The notes under the pieces were generated by a model. That model did not search any database. It was given only the letters and a program-made list of their open reading frames with translations, and was not told where the DNA came from. The translations under genes were made by a program, and so were the position numbers. A stretch of DNA of 64,000 nucleotides from Xanthostigma xanthostigma (lineage: Eukaryota; Arthropoda; Insecta; Raphidioptera; Raphidiidae): positions 3,348,001 to 3,412,000 of the forward strand of contig OY754465.1 of NCBI GenBank assembly GCA_963575645.1, in the 5' to 3' direction. This document shows, one piece after another, positions 43,489-53,065 of the stretch (positions are counted from its first letter, which is position 1; the number at the start of each line of letters is the position of its first letter).

Positions 43489-44372
43489 TATAATATATTT
43501 AATACCTACCCTCTATATCGCTAGCAAAGAACGAGAGAAAGACTTAAACACTACAGTGCAGACATATATACATCTGTCTCACTTATTATACTCTGAGTCT
43601 CATGCGCATGTCCGTGAATGGATGCGCGTCAGTTGCAACTAAGCTGTGAAAAGTAGGTGGCTTGCTCTACTCCACTTATTAATTGCCCCACTACGAACGC
43701 GACACTTGCGCACAACGGGTCAAGTAAAAAGACAGAGATAGAAAACAGTCATTTGCTGTCTCACTTCATGGACCACGGTGCCACTTACGGCCACTAGCAA
43801 TATAGAAGTTATTTATAAGAAAAATCGCAGGATTGTGGACAAAAAATTATATTTATTAATGTACGACGTTTCGTCTATAGATGACGTTTTCAAGTACAAT
43901 AAAAATTTTTATTGTACGGGTGGTCTGACTATGACCCTGTATACGAACGTACACTTTCGTCCACAATCTGAAAAGGAAACTTTCTGAAAATGACGACCCA
44001 TATTTTCAAATGAAGTGACTGCAATCGGTTTTGCGAGGATAATAAAAATTAAAATATTCAAATAGGCGCGGGTTAAAAATCTGCATTCCAAATTTTTAAA
44101 TTTTTCTCTCGAGTCTTATACTTGATTAGATTTATGCTGCAAATGTATTATTTATGTACAATTCGTGTAATATATTAGATTTTTTTTGTATTTCGTTTCG
44201 TTTCGAAGTAAATTTAAATACATTTCAATGCGTAGAAACATTAGATATTTACATATTACAACCTATACGTCAAATAAATTGGTTTTTATTATGTTGTTGT
44301 TTTTTTGCCATTATGAAATACTTACGAACACGTTTTTTACATTCCCATTTACTGGGTAGTATACCCATAGAG
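43489..44372 (+). other. Intronic non-coding stretch
   Basis: No repeat boundary or gene recognised; frames at 43448-43987 show no domain. Confidence 0.35.
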
Positions 44373-44873
44373 CAGGTATCGGCACCCTGCGGCTCTTTTG
44401 ATGTAAAGTTGCGGCTCTCCAGTTCCGTACGCAAAAAATAATTATTTTATTATATAAACCCTTAAAAATCGTCCAATCGATCCATGATTGAGTACCATGT
44501 CTATCTCTCAGCCATTTCCACTCGCGTCCAGGGCCCGATTCAGCTATTTCGCCGCTCCGGGCAATATAATATTTGCAGCCCTTTACCCATGCGTTGTTCC
44601 ATAGATGGTGTAATTTTTTTTTGTTTAACCATCTTTCAAATTTTCGCCGTCGACGCCGCGCCGCCCTCAATTTTGCCGCCCGGGGCAATTGCCCGGTTTG
44701 CCCTCCCCTAGATCGGGCCCCCGCGCGACGTGTCGTCCTCGCATATATATATTATACCTATATAAGCAAATACTATTATACTGAAACGAAAATGTTTAGT
44801 GGCTCTTTAAAACCGGGAAATTTTGTAAATTGTAAATTTTGGCTCTTCCGGCTCAAAAGGTTGTCGACCCCGA
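44373..44873. mobile_element. hAT MITE with nested second element
   Basis: CAGGTATCGGCACCCTGCGG and AGGTTGTCGACCCCGA are imperfect inverted ends. CCATAGAG (44365) and CTATAGAG (44874) flank it, 7 of 8 identical. GCGGCTCT and GGCTCTT motifs inside are typical subterminal repeats. The frames at 44311-44935 are repeat sequence. Confidence 0.7.
44529..44722. mobile_element. Nested GGGCCCGAT-type MITE
   Basis: CAGGGCCCGATTCAG at the left and TAGATCGGGCCCCCG at the right are inverted; inner GCCGCTCCGGGCAAT and GCCCGGGGCAATTGCCCGG are further related blocks. It lies inside the hAT MITE 44373-44873. Confidence 0.6.
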
Positions 44874-45111
44874 CTATAGAGGCAAAGTTTTGTGATCGTG
44901 CAAAAAAACGGTTTTTAATTTTTAGTAAATTTTAAAAAGAAGTCTGCCGTCACGCCAAATCACCGATTTTGTTTAAAATTTCTATCTTTGAGGCGAAATC
45001 GCAAAATCGATTAACTCAAAAAACTGATAAAAAATATTTCTCAAAATTAAAAAATTATTTTATAGACCTCGTGTTTATTGGTGAAAAATAATTGTCATTA
45101 TGTTTGAAATT

Positions 45112-45546
45112 CAGTTAAGAGTATTCGTCCCTGCAAATACCCCCTGCACCCTTCATCTCAAATCTTTTCCGTTCGCCTAAAAACGGTTCGCGCTCTCCCG
45201 ACGCTATTTTTAAAGCTAGAGAGTTCTGATAAACGCCAAATGAAAGACAAAGAATCAGACTACAGATCCTTCAGGTGAATTTTTTGAAAAACAGTTTCGC
45301 CTACCTCTGAAATATTACGTAGGTAACTTATTATTTTTTTCAAAAGGTTGTGAGTTTTTTCAGGAATTTTTTTTCAAAAAATTCGCCTGAAGGATCTGTA
45401 GTCTGATTCTTTGTCTTTCATTTGGCGTTTACCAGAACCCTCTAGCTTTAAAAATAGCGTCGGGAGAGCGCGAACCGTTTCTAGGCGAAGGGAAAAGATT
45501 TGAGATGAAGGGTGCAGGGGGTATTTGCAGGGACGAATATTCTTAA
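45112..45546. repeat. 435-bp foldback just upstream of exon 2
   Basis: AAGAGTATTCGTCCCTGCAA, ATACCCCCTGCACCCTTCAT, CGGTTCGCGCTCTCCCGACG and AAAGACAAAGAATCAGACTA are inverted in the right half. Arms are about 185 bases with few mismatches, loop about 60. The right arm ends 72 bases before exon 2. Confidence 0.9.
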
Positions 45547-45617
45547 AAATGGGTTTAATTCTATTACTATCTTATTTATGAGTATTTTTTTTTAAATAAG
45601 ATTTATTTTTGTTACAG

Positions 45618-45725
45618 GGTTTTTAGTTGTTCCTGTTTTAATAATTATTCTGGACCAAACTGCGGTCAGGGACCTTTATGTCTGGACGATGGACGTCAAG
45701 TTTGTCAAAATGGCGGTGTGTGCAA
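45618..45725 (+). CDS. CUB/EGF-domain protein, second coding exon
   Basis: 108 bases, phase 2 at both ends: acceptor TTTTTGTTACAG before, donor GTAAGT after. The first base completes the Lys codon of exon 1. The exon gives VFSCSCFNNYSGPNC, the last three cysteines of the first EGF-like domain (overall C-x4-C-x5-C-x10-C-x-C-x8-C), then GPLCLDDGRQVCQNGGVC, the first three cysteines of a second EGF. The second EGF must continue in a further exon that also begins in phase 2. None was identified before 64000. Confidence 0.85.
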
Positions 45726-45927
45726 GTAAGTAATAATTTTCTCTGTTATTATAAAATATTAATTATGCTCTATAAAATATGGTAGGTACCTATAGTCTAT
45801 AGGTATTCGAACATTAATTAATTATAAAAAATCTATTTTTTGAACCTTGTCCGATTTCGGACATTGCCCGATGTGGCTCGGGCATTGTCGACATTGCCCG
45901 AATTCCGGACATTGACCGTAACATATA
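45726..45927 (+). other. Start of intron 2
   Basis: CGGACATTGCCCGA motifs recur at 45858-45910; otherwise nothing seen. Confidence 0.4.
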
Positions 45928-46761
45928 CAGGGTGAGTCAGGCCACCCGTTTCGGTCGTTTTTTTCGAAAACGGTTAGTCGTAGAGAGTTGTCTCAAAAAT
46001 CTGTATTATAAAGGCCCTAATGAAGAATCGAATGGTGATATTTTTTCCCCCCCGGAAATGTCGGCTTCCCTGTTAGTTTGCTCCGGAATGTTAAATAGCA
46101 CGACAGGTCGAAAGTGGTATTGTTGAAAAGATCTTTAAAAAATAAGCAAGTTTTGTAGGACATTTTTTTTTGTTACTGCCATCCCTGTTAAGTAATATTC
46201 GTTTGAAATTATTAAATTAACATGTCAGAATAACAAACTTAATTTTAAAAGTCGACATTTAAAATCTAGTTACCTAATTAAACATTGTCAAAATAAGTTT
46301 TCAATAATTGCAATTGTTTTTTTTTGTCGGAAAATACTTCCAGGTACATATCTAGAAGAGCTCCGCAATGTTTAGAAGTAAATTGAAGACAGTTTGAACA
46401 TTTGTGACATGGTTTAATTAGGTAACTAGATTTTAAATGCTGACTTTTAAAATTAAGTTTGTTGTTCTGACATGTTAATTTAATAATTTCAAACGAATAT
46501 TACTTAACATGGGTGGCACTAACAAAAAAAAAATGTTCTACAAAACTTGCTTATTTTTTAAAGATCTTCTCGACAATACCACTTTCGACCTATCGTGCCA
46601 TTAAACATTCCGGAGTTCTGAACATTCCGGAGCAAACTAACAGGGGAGCCGACCTTTCCGGGGGGGAAAAATATCACCATTCGATTCTTCATTAGGGCTT
46701 TTATAATACAGATTTTTGACACAACTCTCTACTACCGATAAGGGTGGTCTGACTCACCCTG
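45928..46761. mobile_element. TA-flanked foldback element (Tc1/mariner-type ends)
   Basis: CAGGGTGAGTCAGGCCACCC at the left and GGGTGGTCTGACTCACCCTG at the right with TA duplicated outside (45926 and 46762). The inverted match runs on for about 400 bases per side (AATGAAGAATCGAATGGTGA, GAAAGTGGTATTGTTGAAAA, AACTTAATTTTAAAAGTCGA), so the whole element is nearly one palindrome. Similar frames in each arm are not genes. Confidence 0.85.
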
Positions 46762-47561
46762 TATACCTACATTTATTTTATTTATAAGCTATCAATAACA
46801 AGTTATAATGCAAAAGTGAAGTTAATGACATTTAATCAATTAGCGAAACGCTAAGTTGAAAGCAATTACCGGTTTTCCAGGAAGCGACAAGTGTTATTTC
46901 ATCTAAAACAAAGGACGCAGCATTAATATGAATTAAAACAATATGGCTATTTAAAATAATTGACAGGCGAAAAACAATTAATATCATTTCTCTTTCGTCT
47001 ATTGTTCTTTTTTCTTCGCAACGAATGTGTAAATTGCCAGTAATTTAATTTTTAATGAATTGTGTTTGTCAAGTTTATAAATTGGTTATCTTTGGCGTTT
47101 TTTTAATTAATTTTTTGCGTGTAAATTTTGTGTCGGATATCCATATAAATAAAAATATGTAATGTTGAAAATTTCAGAATCGTTTCAAAAATGAAATTTA
47201 ACCCGATAGTAAAGATAAAAATGTGCTGCCAAATTTTTATTAAAATCGGCCCGGCAGTACCGGACTTAGAAATTTTATGAAAACGTTAGTTTGTAGTTAT
47301 GGATTTACTTAGTGAAGGGTGAATTTAATTTGCTAAATTGATAGTAATATTGAAATTAAGAAGAAAATATTATTTTAAGGGATGTATTAAGGGGTTAAAA
47401 TTTGTATTTTGTCCAAAAATAAAAGGGTTAAGTTCACATAATAAAGCCACACTGCTAGTGTAGCAAAACACTATATTGTCGGTAGGGTTTCGCACTGCGA
47501 CCCGAGTTTTTCTATTTAAAATGGTTTCAACACCTTACTTGTTTAATTAAATTTTTGATAA
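46762..47561 (+). other. Non-coding stretch
   Basis: No repeat boundary or exon recognised. It may be intron 2 of the CUB/EGF gene. Confidence 0.35.
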
Positions 47562-48026
47562 CTAGCGTGACCTGTGCGAATTATTCGCACTAAATAAGTA
47601 TAATAATTATCACTTAACAAAATTATTTTTTAAATATGATTGCAGGTATTCAATTCGTATCTAATTTTGCACACTGCTTATAACGTTCTTCTTTTTATTG
47701 TATTACAATATGCAGCATTGCTGTGACGTTGTTCAGCGTGGCTCGTCAGATGGCAGTATGCGGTATTTACAATATGAAAGTCAGATGACAGATCGAAGCG
47801 TTGACGTTGTATTAAAATTATAGCCGTCAGATGGCAGACGTTGTTCAGCGTTGCTGTTAATTAATTAATTTACAAAAACAAAAGCAATAATAAATTTTTT
47901 AGTTGTCGATGTCAGTAGAGCAAGCAATTATCTGTAAAATGATATATAATTTATGTGGAGAAATTGTGTGGTTTTTTCTAAAAAGGGAGGCAATCATCTT
48001 TAACCTTAACGTATTAATATATATGA
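47562..48026 (-). mobile_element. Non-autonomous Helitron H1, copy 4 (deleted)
   Basis: Left CTAGCGTGACCTGTGCGAAT with the full hairpin GTGCGAATTATTCGCAC; right TTAATATATATGA; A before, T after. At 465 bases it lacks about 125 bases of the middle found in the other copies. Confidence 0.85.
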
Positions 48027-48534
48027 TGTTTTCACGGAATAAATGATTTAGGAAGCAAAATTAATTTACTGTTTCGTGAAGACAAAAAAGTGTATAGACA
48101 AAAATTGCATTGTGTTTGTGTTACACGTATTTGTGTGATTTTACTTTGAACATTTGGGTAGGTATCTTTTGTTTATTCGAGTCTTTCATCAAATCTCAAT
48201 TAAAATTTGTATTTGAAAGGCTTCGAAATGTGAATTACATACTTTATATTATATCATTTGACGTATATTTGTGAAGTATAAACTGGCCCCTTTTTCATAT
48301 TCATTTCTCTGGAATTAATCCATAGAAAGTAAAATTGCGTAAAACCAGCCTTGCACCTAATATTAAATTTCAATTCGTAAATAATAATTTGGTTTATTAA
48401 AACAATTTTCTAAATAAGAAATCGTAAAAATTATGAATAATAATTTTTGGTCTACGGACTTGGAGCTTGATTTATCCAGCATATGGACCGAATAACTTTT
48501 TCATTCAGCTTCAATTTCTTTTTTTGAAAGGCTT
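48027..48534 (+). other. Non-coding stretch
   Basis: No feature supported. Confidence 0.35.
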
Positions 48535-48776
48535 TGATACTGTAGCAAGTTTTGTTACGTTAACTCTTTCTCTCTCTTTTGTAATATTGTCAAAATTAGT
48601 TTTCCTTAGCTACTCTGGAAAAATGAATGTTGTTATTATTTTTGAAAAATTTAACTGATTAATTTCTTCTCTAGAGAAAACATCATTCATTTTTCCAGCG
48701 TGGCTAAGGAAAACTAATTTTGACAATATTACAAAATAAAGAGAGAGAGAGTTAATGTAACAAAACTTGCTACATT
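48535..48776. repeat. 242-bp foldback
   Basis: TGTAGCAAGTTTTGTTACGT, CTCTCTTTTGTAATATTGTC and AAAATTAGTTTTCCTTAGCT are inverted at 48690-48776. Arms about 100 bases. Confidence 0.8.
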
Positions 48777-49245
48777 ACGATCACTTCTCGCCGAGATAGC
48801 AGTTTTTGAATGGAAAAGTAACATTTTGTCTTTAATTATCGATATCTGAGCGACCAATCGTCCAGAAAGTTTTTAAAAAATCATAAAACAAAAAAGGCTG
48901 GCTGGATTGAATTGAATCTCTGTATACGGTTTTTGTGGGTACTATATTTAACTGTAAAAGGCACACTTAACATTAGTAGTTTCCTCGATATTTTTGATTC
49001 AGCGCTTGATTTTCCAAAAAACCACCAAAAGCTTCTTTTTTGTTGCTTTTTCAAATTGATATAAAGAATGGAAACAACAATTTTTTTTCGAGAAGCCGAT
49101 GGCTAACCCTTGTAGAGAGCTTTTTTCAAGTTCTCGAAACTCATCTTTAACTTTCGTGCGATCATTGGTTGCTGAGATATCGAAAATCAAAAACAAAATG
49201 ATCGTTTTCAATTCAAAGACTGATATCTCGTCGAGAAGTGGTCGT
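48777..49245. repeat. Second, adjoining foldback
   Basis: GATCACTTCTCGCCGAGATA, ACATTTTGTCTTTAATTATC, GATATCTGAGCGACCAATCG on the left pair imperfectly with ATCATTGGTTGCTGAGATAT and TATCTCGTCGAGAAGTGGTC on the right. It shares its left border with the previous foldback. Confidence 0.6.
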
Positions 49246-49980
49246 ATCTCGAGGTCTTTAAAAAAAGGAAATTGAAGTTCCTATACCAAAAAAAAAACAC
49301 ACAAAAAAATTACCAACATTTTTTGTCGGTGCTTTTTTTAAGATTACTCGAAAACCGCTAACGCTAAAAAATTTCGAAGTTCAGATCCAAAAACTAGACA
49401 CTTAGAGCTACAATTTCCTTTTTTGAAATTTATTGTACAACCATTTTTCTCCAAGTTACAGCCTGTTGAAAATCACTTAAAAATTTAGAATTTTTTTTTT
49501 GATCCCTTAAATTTTCCACTAGTTTATGAATATAAATAAAAAAGTTGTTCAGAAAACTAAACAGTCGGGTTTGCGGATTTTAAATATTTTTTGTTGCATT
49601 TTTTGATTAAACGCGTTTAACACGGTAGGTACACAGTATCAAAATAGAAAATATTATTACACCAACGAAAATGGAGGCCGGCAACGAAAACTCATTTTGC
49701 ACTAAGAATAACATAGATTTCTTTCACACAATGTTTTGAGCGAAAACAGAGTTAAAAGATTTTCATTTCCTGAATCCTATCTTCTATCTCTATGTCAGGC
49801 GGGCCTGCGAGTTGCGGTCGGTACGGCGGCTTGAGAAAAGGTCGCTGGATCATTCCTGTCTTTAGTCTTTTAGCTCTTAAACACACACTGAGAAAGCAAG
49901 CTAAGTTCTCTCTACAAGTTCGACTGTCGCACACACGAACAAACTCACAGACTACTTCGATATTATAGCGTTATTTAAAT
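49246..49980 (+). other. Non-coding stretch
   Basis: 49780-49940 is less AT-rich with a 60-codon minus frame, but no domain is recognisable. Confidence 0.35.
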
Positions 49981-50275
49981 TTGGGTAGTATTTGAACGAG
50001 TGACTGTAAATTACAATTTTGGGTGACAAAAATAATCAATTTGGGTTACTGTATTACTAAGTGAGCGACTGACTGCGCGTGACGAAAAATCAACAGAACA
50101 GCAACTTACAAACATCCATTTGAGTTACTTAAAATACAAAATGGGAAGCTTCATGATATTTGAGCGACCTAATATTTGTTTGAGTGTCAACGTTACGTCC
50201 TGCATTTTTTCAAAATTTGGCAAATGATTTATTTATTCTGAGCGGCATTTTGTCAATAGTTAATTGTTTGAATAG
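49981..50275. repeat. Degenerate GAGCGAC/GGGTTACT repeats
   Basis: GAACGAGTGACTG, TTGGGTGACAAAA, TTGGGTTACTGTATTACTAA and GTGAGCGACTGACTG read as inverse forms of the 20-bp repeat at 50670-50738, so the two regions may be ends of one element of about 760 bases. Confidence 0.4.
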
Positions 50276-50346
50276 AACTGCGTTTTCTAAAAAATATATA
50301 TTTAATTGACTCAATTAAATATACATTTTTTTAGAAAACGCAGTTC
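50276..50346. repeat. Hairpin with 33-base arms
   Basis: GAACTGCGTTTTCTAAAAAA with TATATATTTAATTGA pairs with TCAATTAAATATACATTTTT and TTAGAAAACGCAGTTC. Confidence 0.8.
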
Positions 50347-50638
50347 ACCCCTTAATTGTTTTTTTTAAACTCCACATTTGCCCCTTCCCGTTTCACTGCG
50401 AGACAATTCGCATACCCCTTTATCGTTCACCCTGGAATTACAATTCGCATACCCGTGTATCGTTTACCCCGGAATTATTTTTTTTTAAAACTCCACCTTT
50501 GCCCCATCGCGTTTCACTGCGAGACAATTCGCATACCCCTTTATCAAAAAAAGCGGTGGTTTTCAATCTTCATGAAAATGTGAGTTTTAAGTTGTAGTCT
50601 CAAAGTGAAAAAAAAAATAAAAAGTAAAAACAAAAGAA
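50347..50638. repeat. Direct duplication of about 110 bp
   Basis: TTTGCCCCTTCCCGTTTCAC, TGCGAGACAATTCGCATACC and CCTTTATCG at 50384-50426 recur at 50491-50545; TTCGCATACCCGTGTATCGT lies between as a third partial copy. Confidence 0.65.
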
Positions 50639-50669
50639 GATATCTGCTTCAAAATTACCGAAGGCATTC

Positions 50670-50738
50670 TAGTCGCTCACTTAGTAATTTAGTCGCTCAT
50701 TTAGTAATTTAGTCGAACACTTAGTAATTTAGTCACCC
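50670..50738. repeat. 20-bp tandem repeat, 3.5 units
   Basis: TAGTCGCTCACTTAGTAATT repeats with small changes (CTCATTTAG, GAACACTTAG), followed by TAGTCACCCA. Confidence 0.8.
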
Positions 50739-51559
50739 AACTATTATTTTAATATCTCAAATGGATTATTCACAACCCAATGTTTGTAAGCCCGTTCTGG
50801 ATTTTATTATTAACCAATATAGAGTTTAGTTATTTTTTCGCTTACTCTATTTCATACCGCTCAAGTTATTAAAACAGTATCTCATCATCAGTCACCAAGT
50901 TTTTTTTTTATTCGACCGTTTTATAATTCCCCTTTAAATTTTCTTTGTAATTTTTGTATAATATGTATTGACTTATTCTACGCCAATTTTTCGGTATTAA
51001 TTAATGAATAAATTTATATCTATCTAATTTAGTAGTATCTATCTCGCTCGGTTCCCTGCAATAGCGGAGAGAGAGCAATATAATTCAATTATTTCGAATC
51101 GGTGTTGCCGTTTAATGCGCAATAACTACTAAATTAGTAAAATGTTTCGATTATGTCAATCATTCAATTATTAATGTCTCGATTATCGAAATACCTCGAT
51201 TATTCCCATCATTAAAATTATCTGCCTCGCCGCTGTGTTTGCAAGCTACAGATACATTTCAGTCTAATCAGTTGGCACTACCACACCACTCTACTATACC
51301 CAGTCCCTCGTGTAGCCTAAACTAACCAAAGACTAGCGCTAAGACGTGCTCACATCTTTATATATACGTTGTTTGCCATCATTGATTACTATGTTTCCCA
51401 GTATTTATCCATGGATAAGTTAGAGTTAACGTTGATCTTCAATTGACGTCTTCTACCAACTATATTTGGCTAATAAAGATAAATATTCCTAGTTCAACAA
51501 AAAATGTTTGTATAACATTGTTTACATACAAAAAGGAGTAGATAAATTCTTCTCAGTTC
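50739..51559 (+). other. Non-coding stretch
   Basis: No feature supported; 51220-51340 is somewhat less AT-rich. Confidence 0.35.
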
Positions 51560-51985
51560 GGAAATATTTTGCACCATGTAGGAAAAAATCTAATAATACA
51601 TATTCTGGATAGGTTATGTAAGAAACAAACGAGAAATGTTGATTTCTATTCATAATCATGCATACTATAAACTTTATAATTCAATTTTAAGAATTGTATT
51701 TTTTTAATTTGTTCTTCAAAAATCTAAAACGCTGTTCGCCATGTTGGATTCCGGCGTGACGTCACTTCGTCTGTAAACTAGCTGCGTTTATGTTGTGCTG
51801 TGTGTTATTTTGAAGTTATTTCAAGGTATCACGTTTATAGATTTCTATCCCGTATTTTATTGATTTCGCATTATGTTAAACGGTTTCGTAAAAGCAGAAA
51901 ATAAGTACTATAAATACGTTTAATAAATAAAGTTTTACTAACTTATATATACTTACACTGGTAACGTAATAAGCATAGGAAATCT
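51560..51985 (+). repeat. Dispersed repeat R4, copy 2
   Basis: Matches 40521-40957 throughout: GAGAAATGTTGATTTCTATT, CGCTGTTCGCCATGTTGGAT, GGCGTGACGTCACTTCGTCT, CTAGCTGCGTTTATGTTGTG, CGTTTAATAAATAAAGTTTT. A few small insertions separate the copies. Same orientation. Confidence 0.7.
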
Positions 51986-52209
51986 GTGTCACTATGGTTA
52001 CTGTGCACGATCGTTATTATTTACGAGCATAGTGACGTCACGAGTCGTTTTCGCGCGAAAATTCATAATGATAAATTAAAAGTCGTTTTATATGGCACTA
52101 TTCGGTTATAAAATAATATTATGAAAATGGTAGTGCTTCTTTATCACTTTATAGAATTCATTTAAAACACTTTTCAAAAAACGGTGTAATAGCCTTGAAT
52201 AACTTAGTA

Positions 52210-52532
52210 TAATACGCGCCACGGATCTAAAAGGTTCGGAAGTTAGTCACAAACAGCGTCGCAAAGGCACATTTTAAAGCCGTTGAGGCTCCCACCACCT
52301 CCTAGCTACCTGCACGGGACGTGCGCTCGTCGATGATTGGCTGTGATCGCTCGTTTCCTTTGTCACTTGTCGCTTTCCTGCTTTAAAGTACAGTCGAGTA
52401 CGCTATTGTCAAGTTGTTATTGTTATTTTAGTTTTGTTTAGTTGCGAGTGTATTGTTTTTCAACAGACTGTACAAGCGCAAGTCCGCATTCGCATCTAAC
52501 TTCCGAACCTTTTAGATTCGTGGCGCGTATTA
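52210..52532. mobile_element. TIR MITE with TA duplication
   Basis: TAATACGCGCCACGGATCTA and AAAGGTTCGGAAGTTAG at the left is inverted at 52493-52532 with one or two mismatches. TA on both sides. GC-rich interior (TGCACGGGACGTGCGCTCGT), no frame. Confidence 0.8.
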
Positions 52533-53065
52533 TAACTAACAAGCTCCTATTTCATTGCGAAGCTATTAATATTAGTATAAAAATGTAACAGGCAAGTTCT
52601 CTATTATATTATTACCAAATGCACTATTTTGCCGGCAAAATTCTTCTCAATGAAAATTCACTGATGTACTTTAAGCTTCCCTAAACATAGATATTAGTGA
52701 TGTATCGCTCCTGAGCGAGTCGTTCATAATGAACGACTCCCTTTTCGGAGCGGAGCGACTCGCTCTTTTTTTTTGTGAATGACTCACTCCGAGCGCCATT
52801 GCTCTGTGCTGAGCTGTTCTGTACTGTTTGTATTCGCACATTTACAGAGCGCACACAGCACAGGCCACAAGGGCACTAGTGAATTTTGCACGTACGGCGT
52901 TATTTAATGTTGAATGACACACTGTAATTGCAATAGTACTAAGCTTACAGTGACTTAAACCGTTCACATTGACGTCGTTGACAAAGATATAATATTGTAA
53001 CAATAAACATTATTATTGTTAAGCTTTTATTATACTTTATAGTTTATCCGAAATGCGAATAATAT

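Noticed and set aside
44311-44935. Overlapping Arg-rich frames on both strands
   Set aside because: They fall in the hAT MITE and its nested GC-rich MITE; basic composition comes from the nucleotide content.
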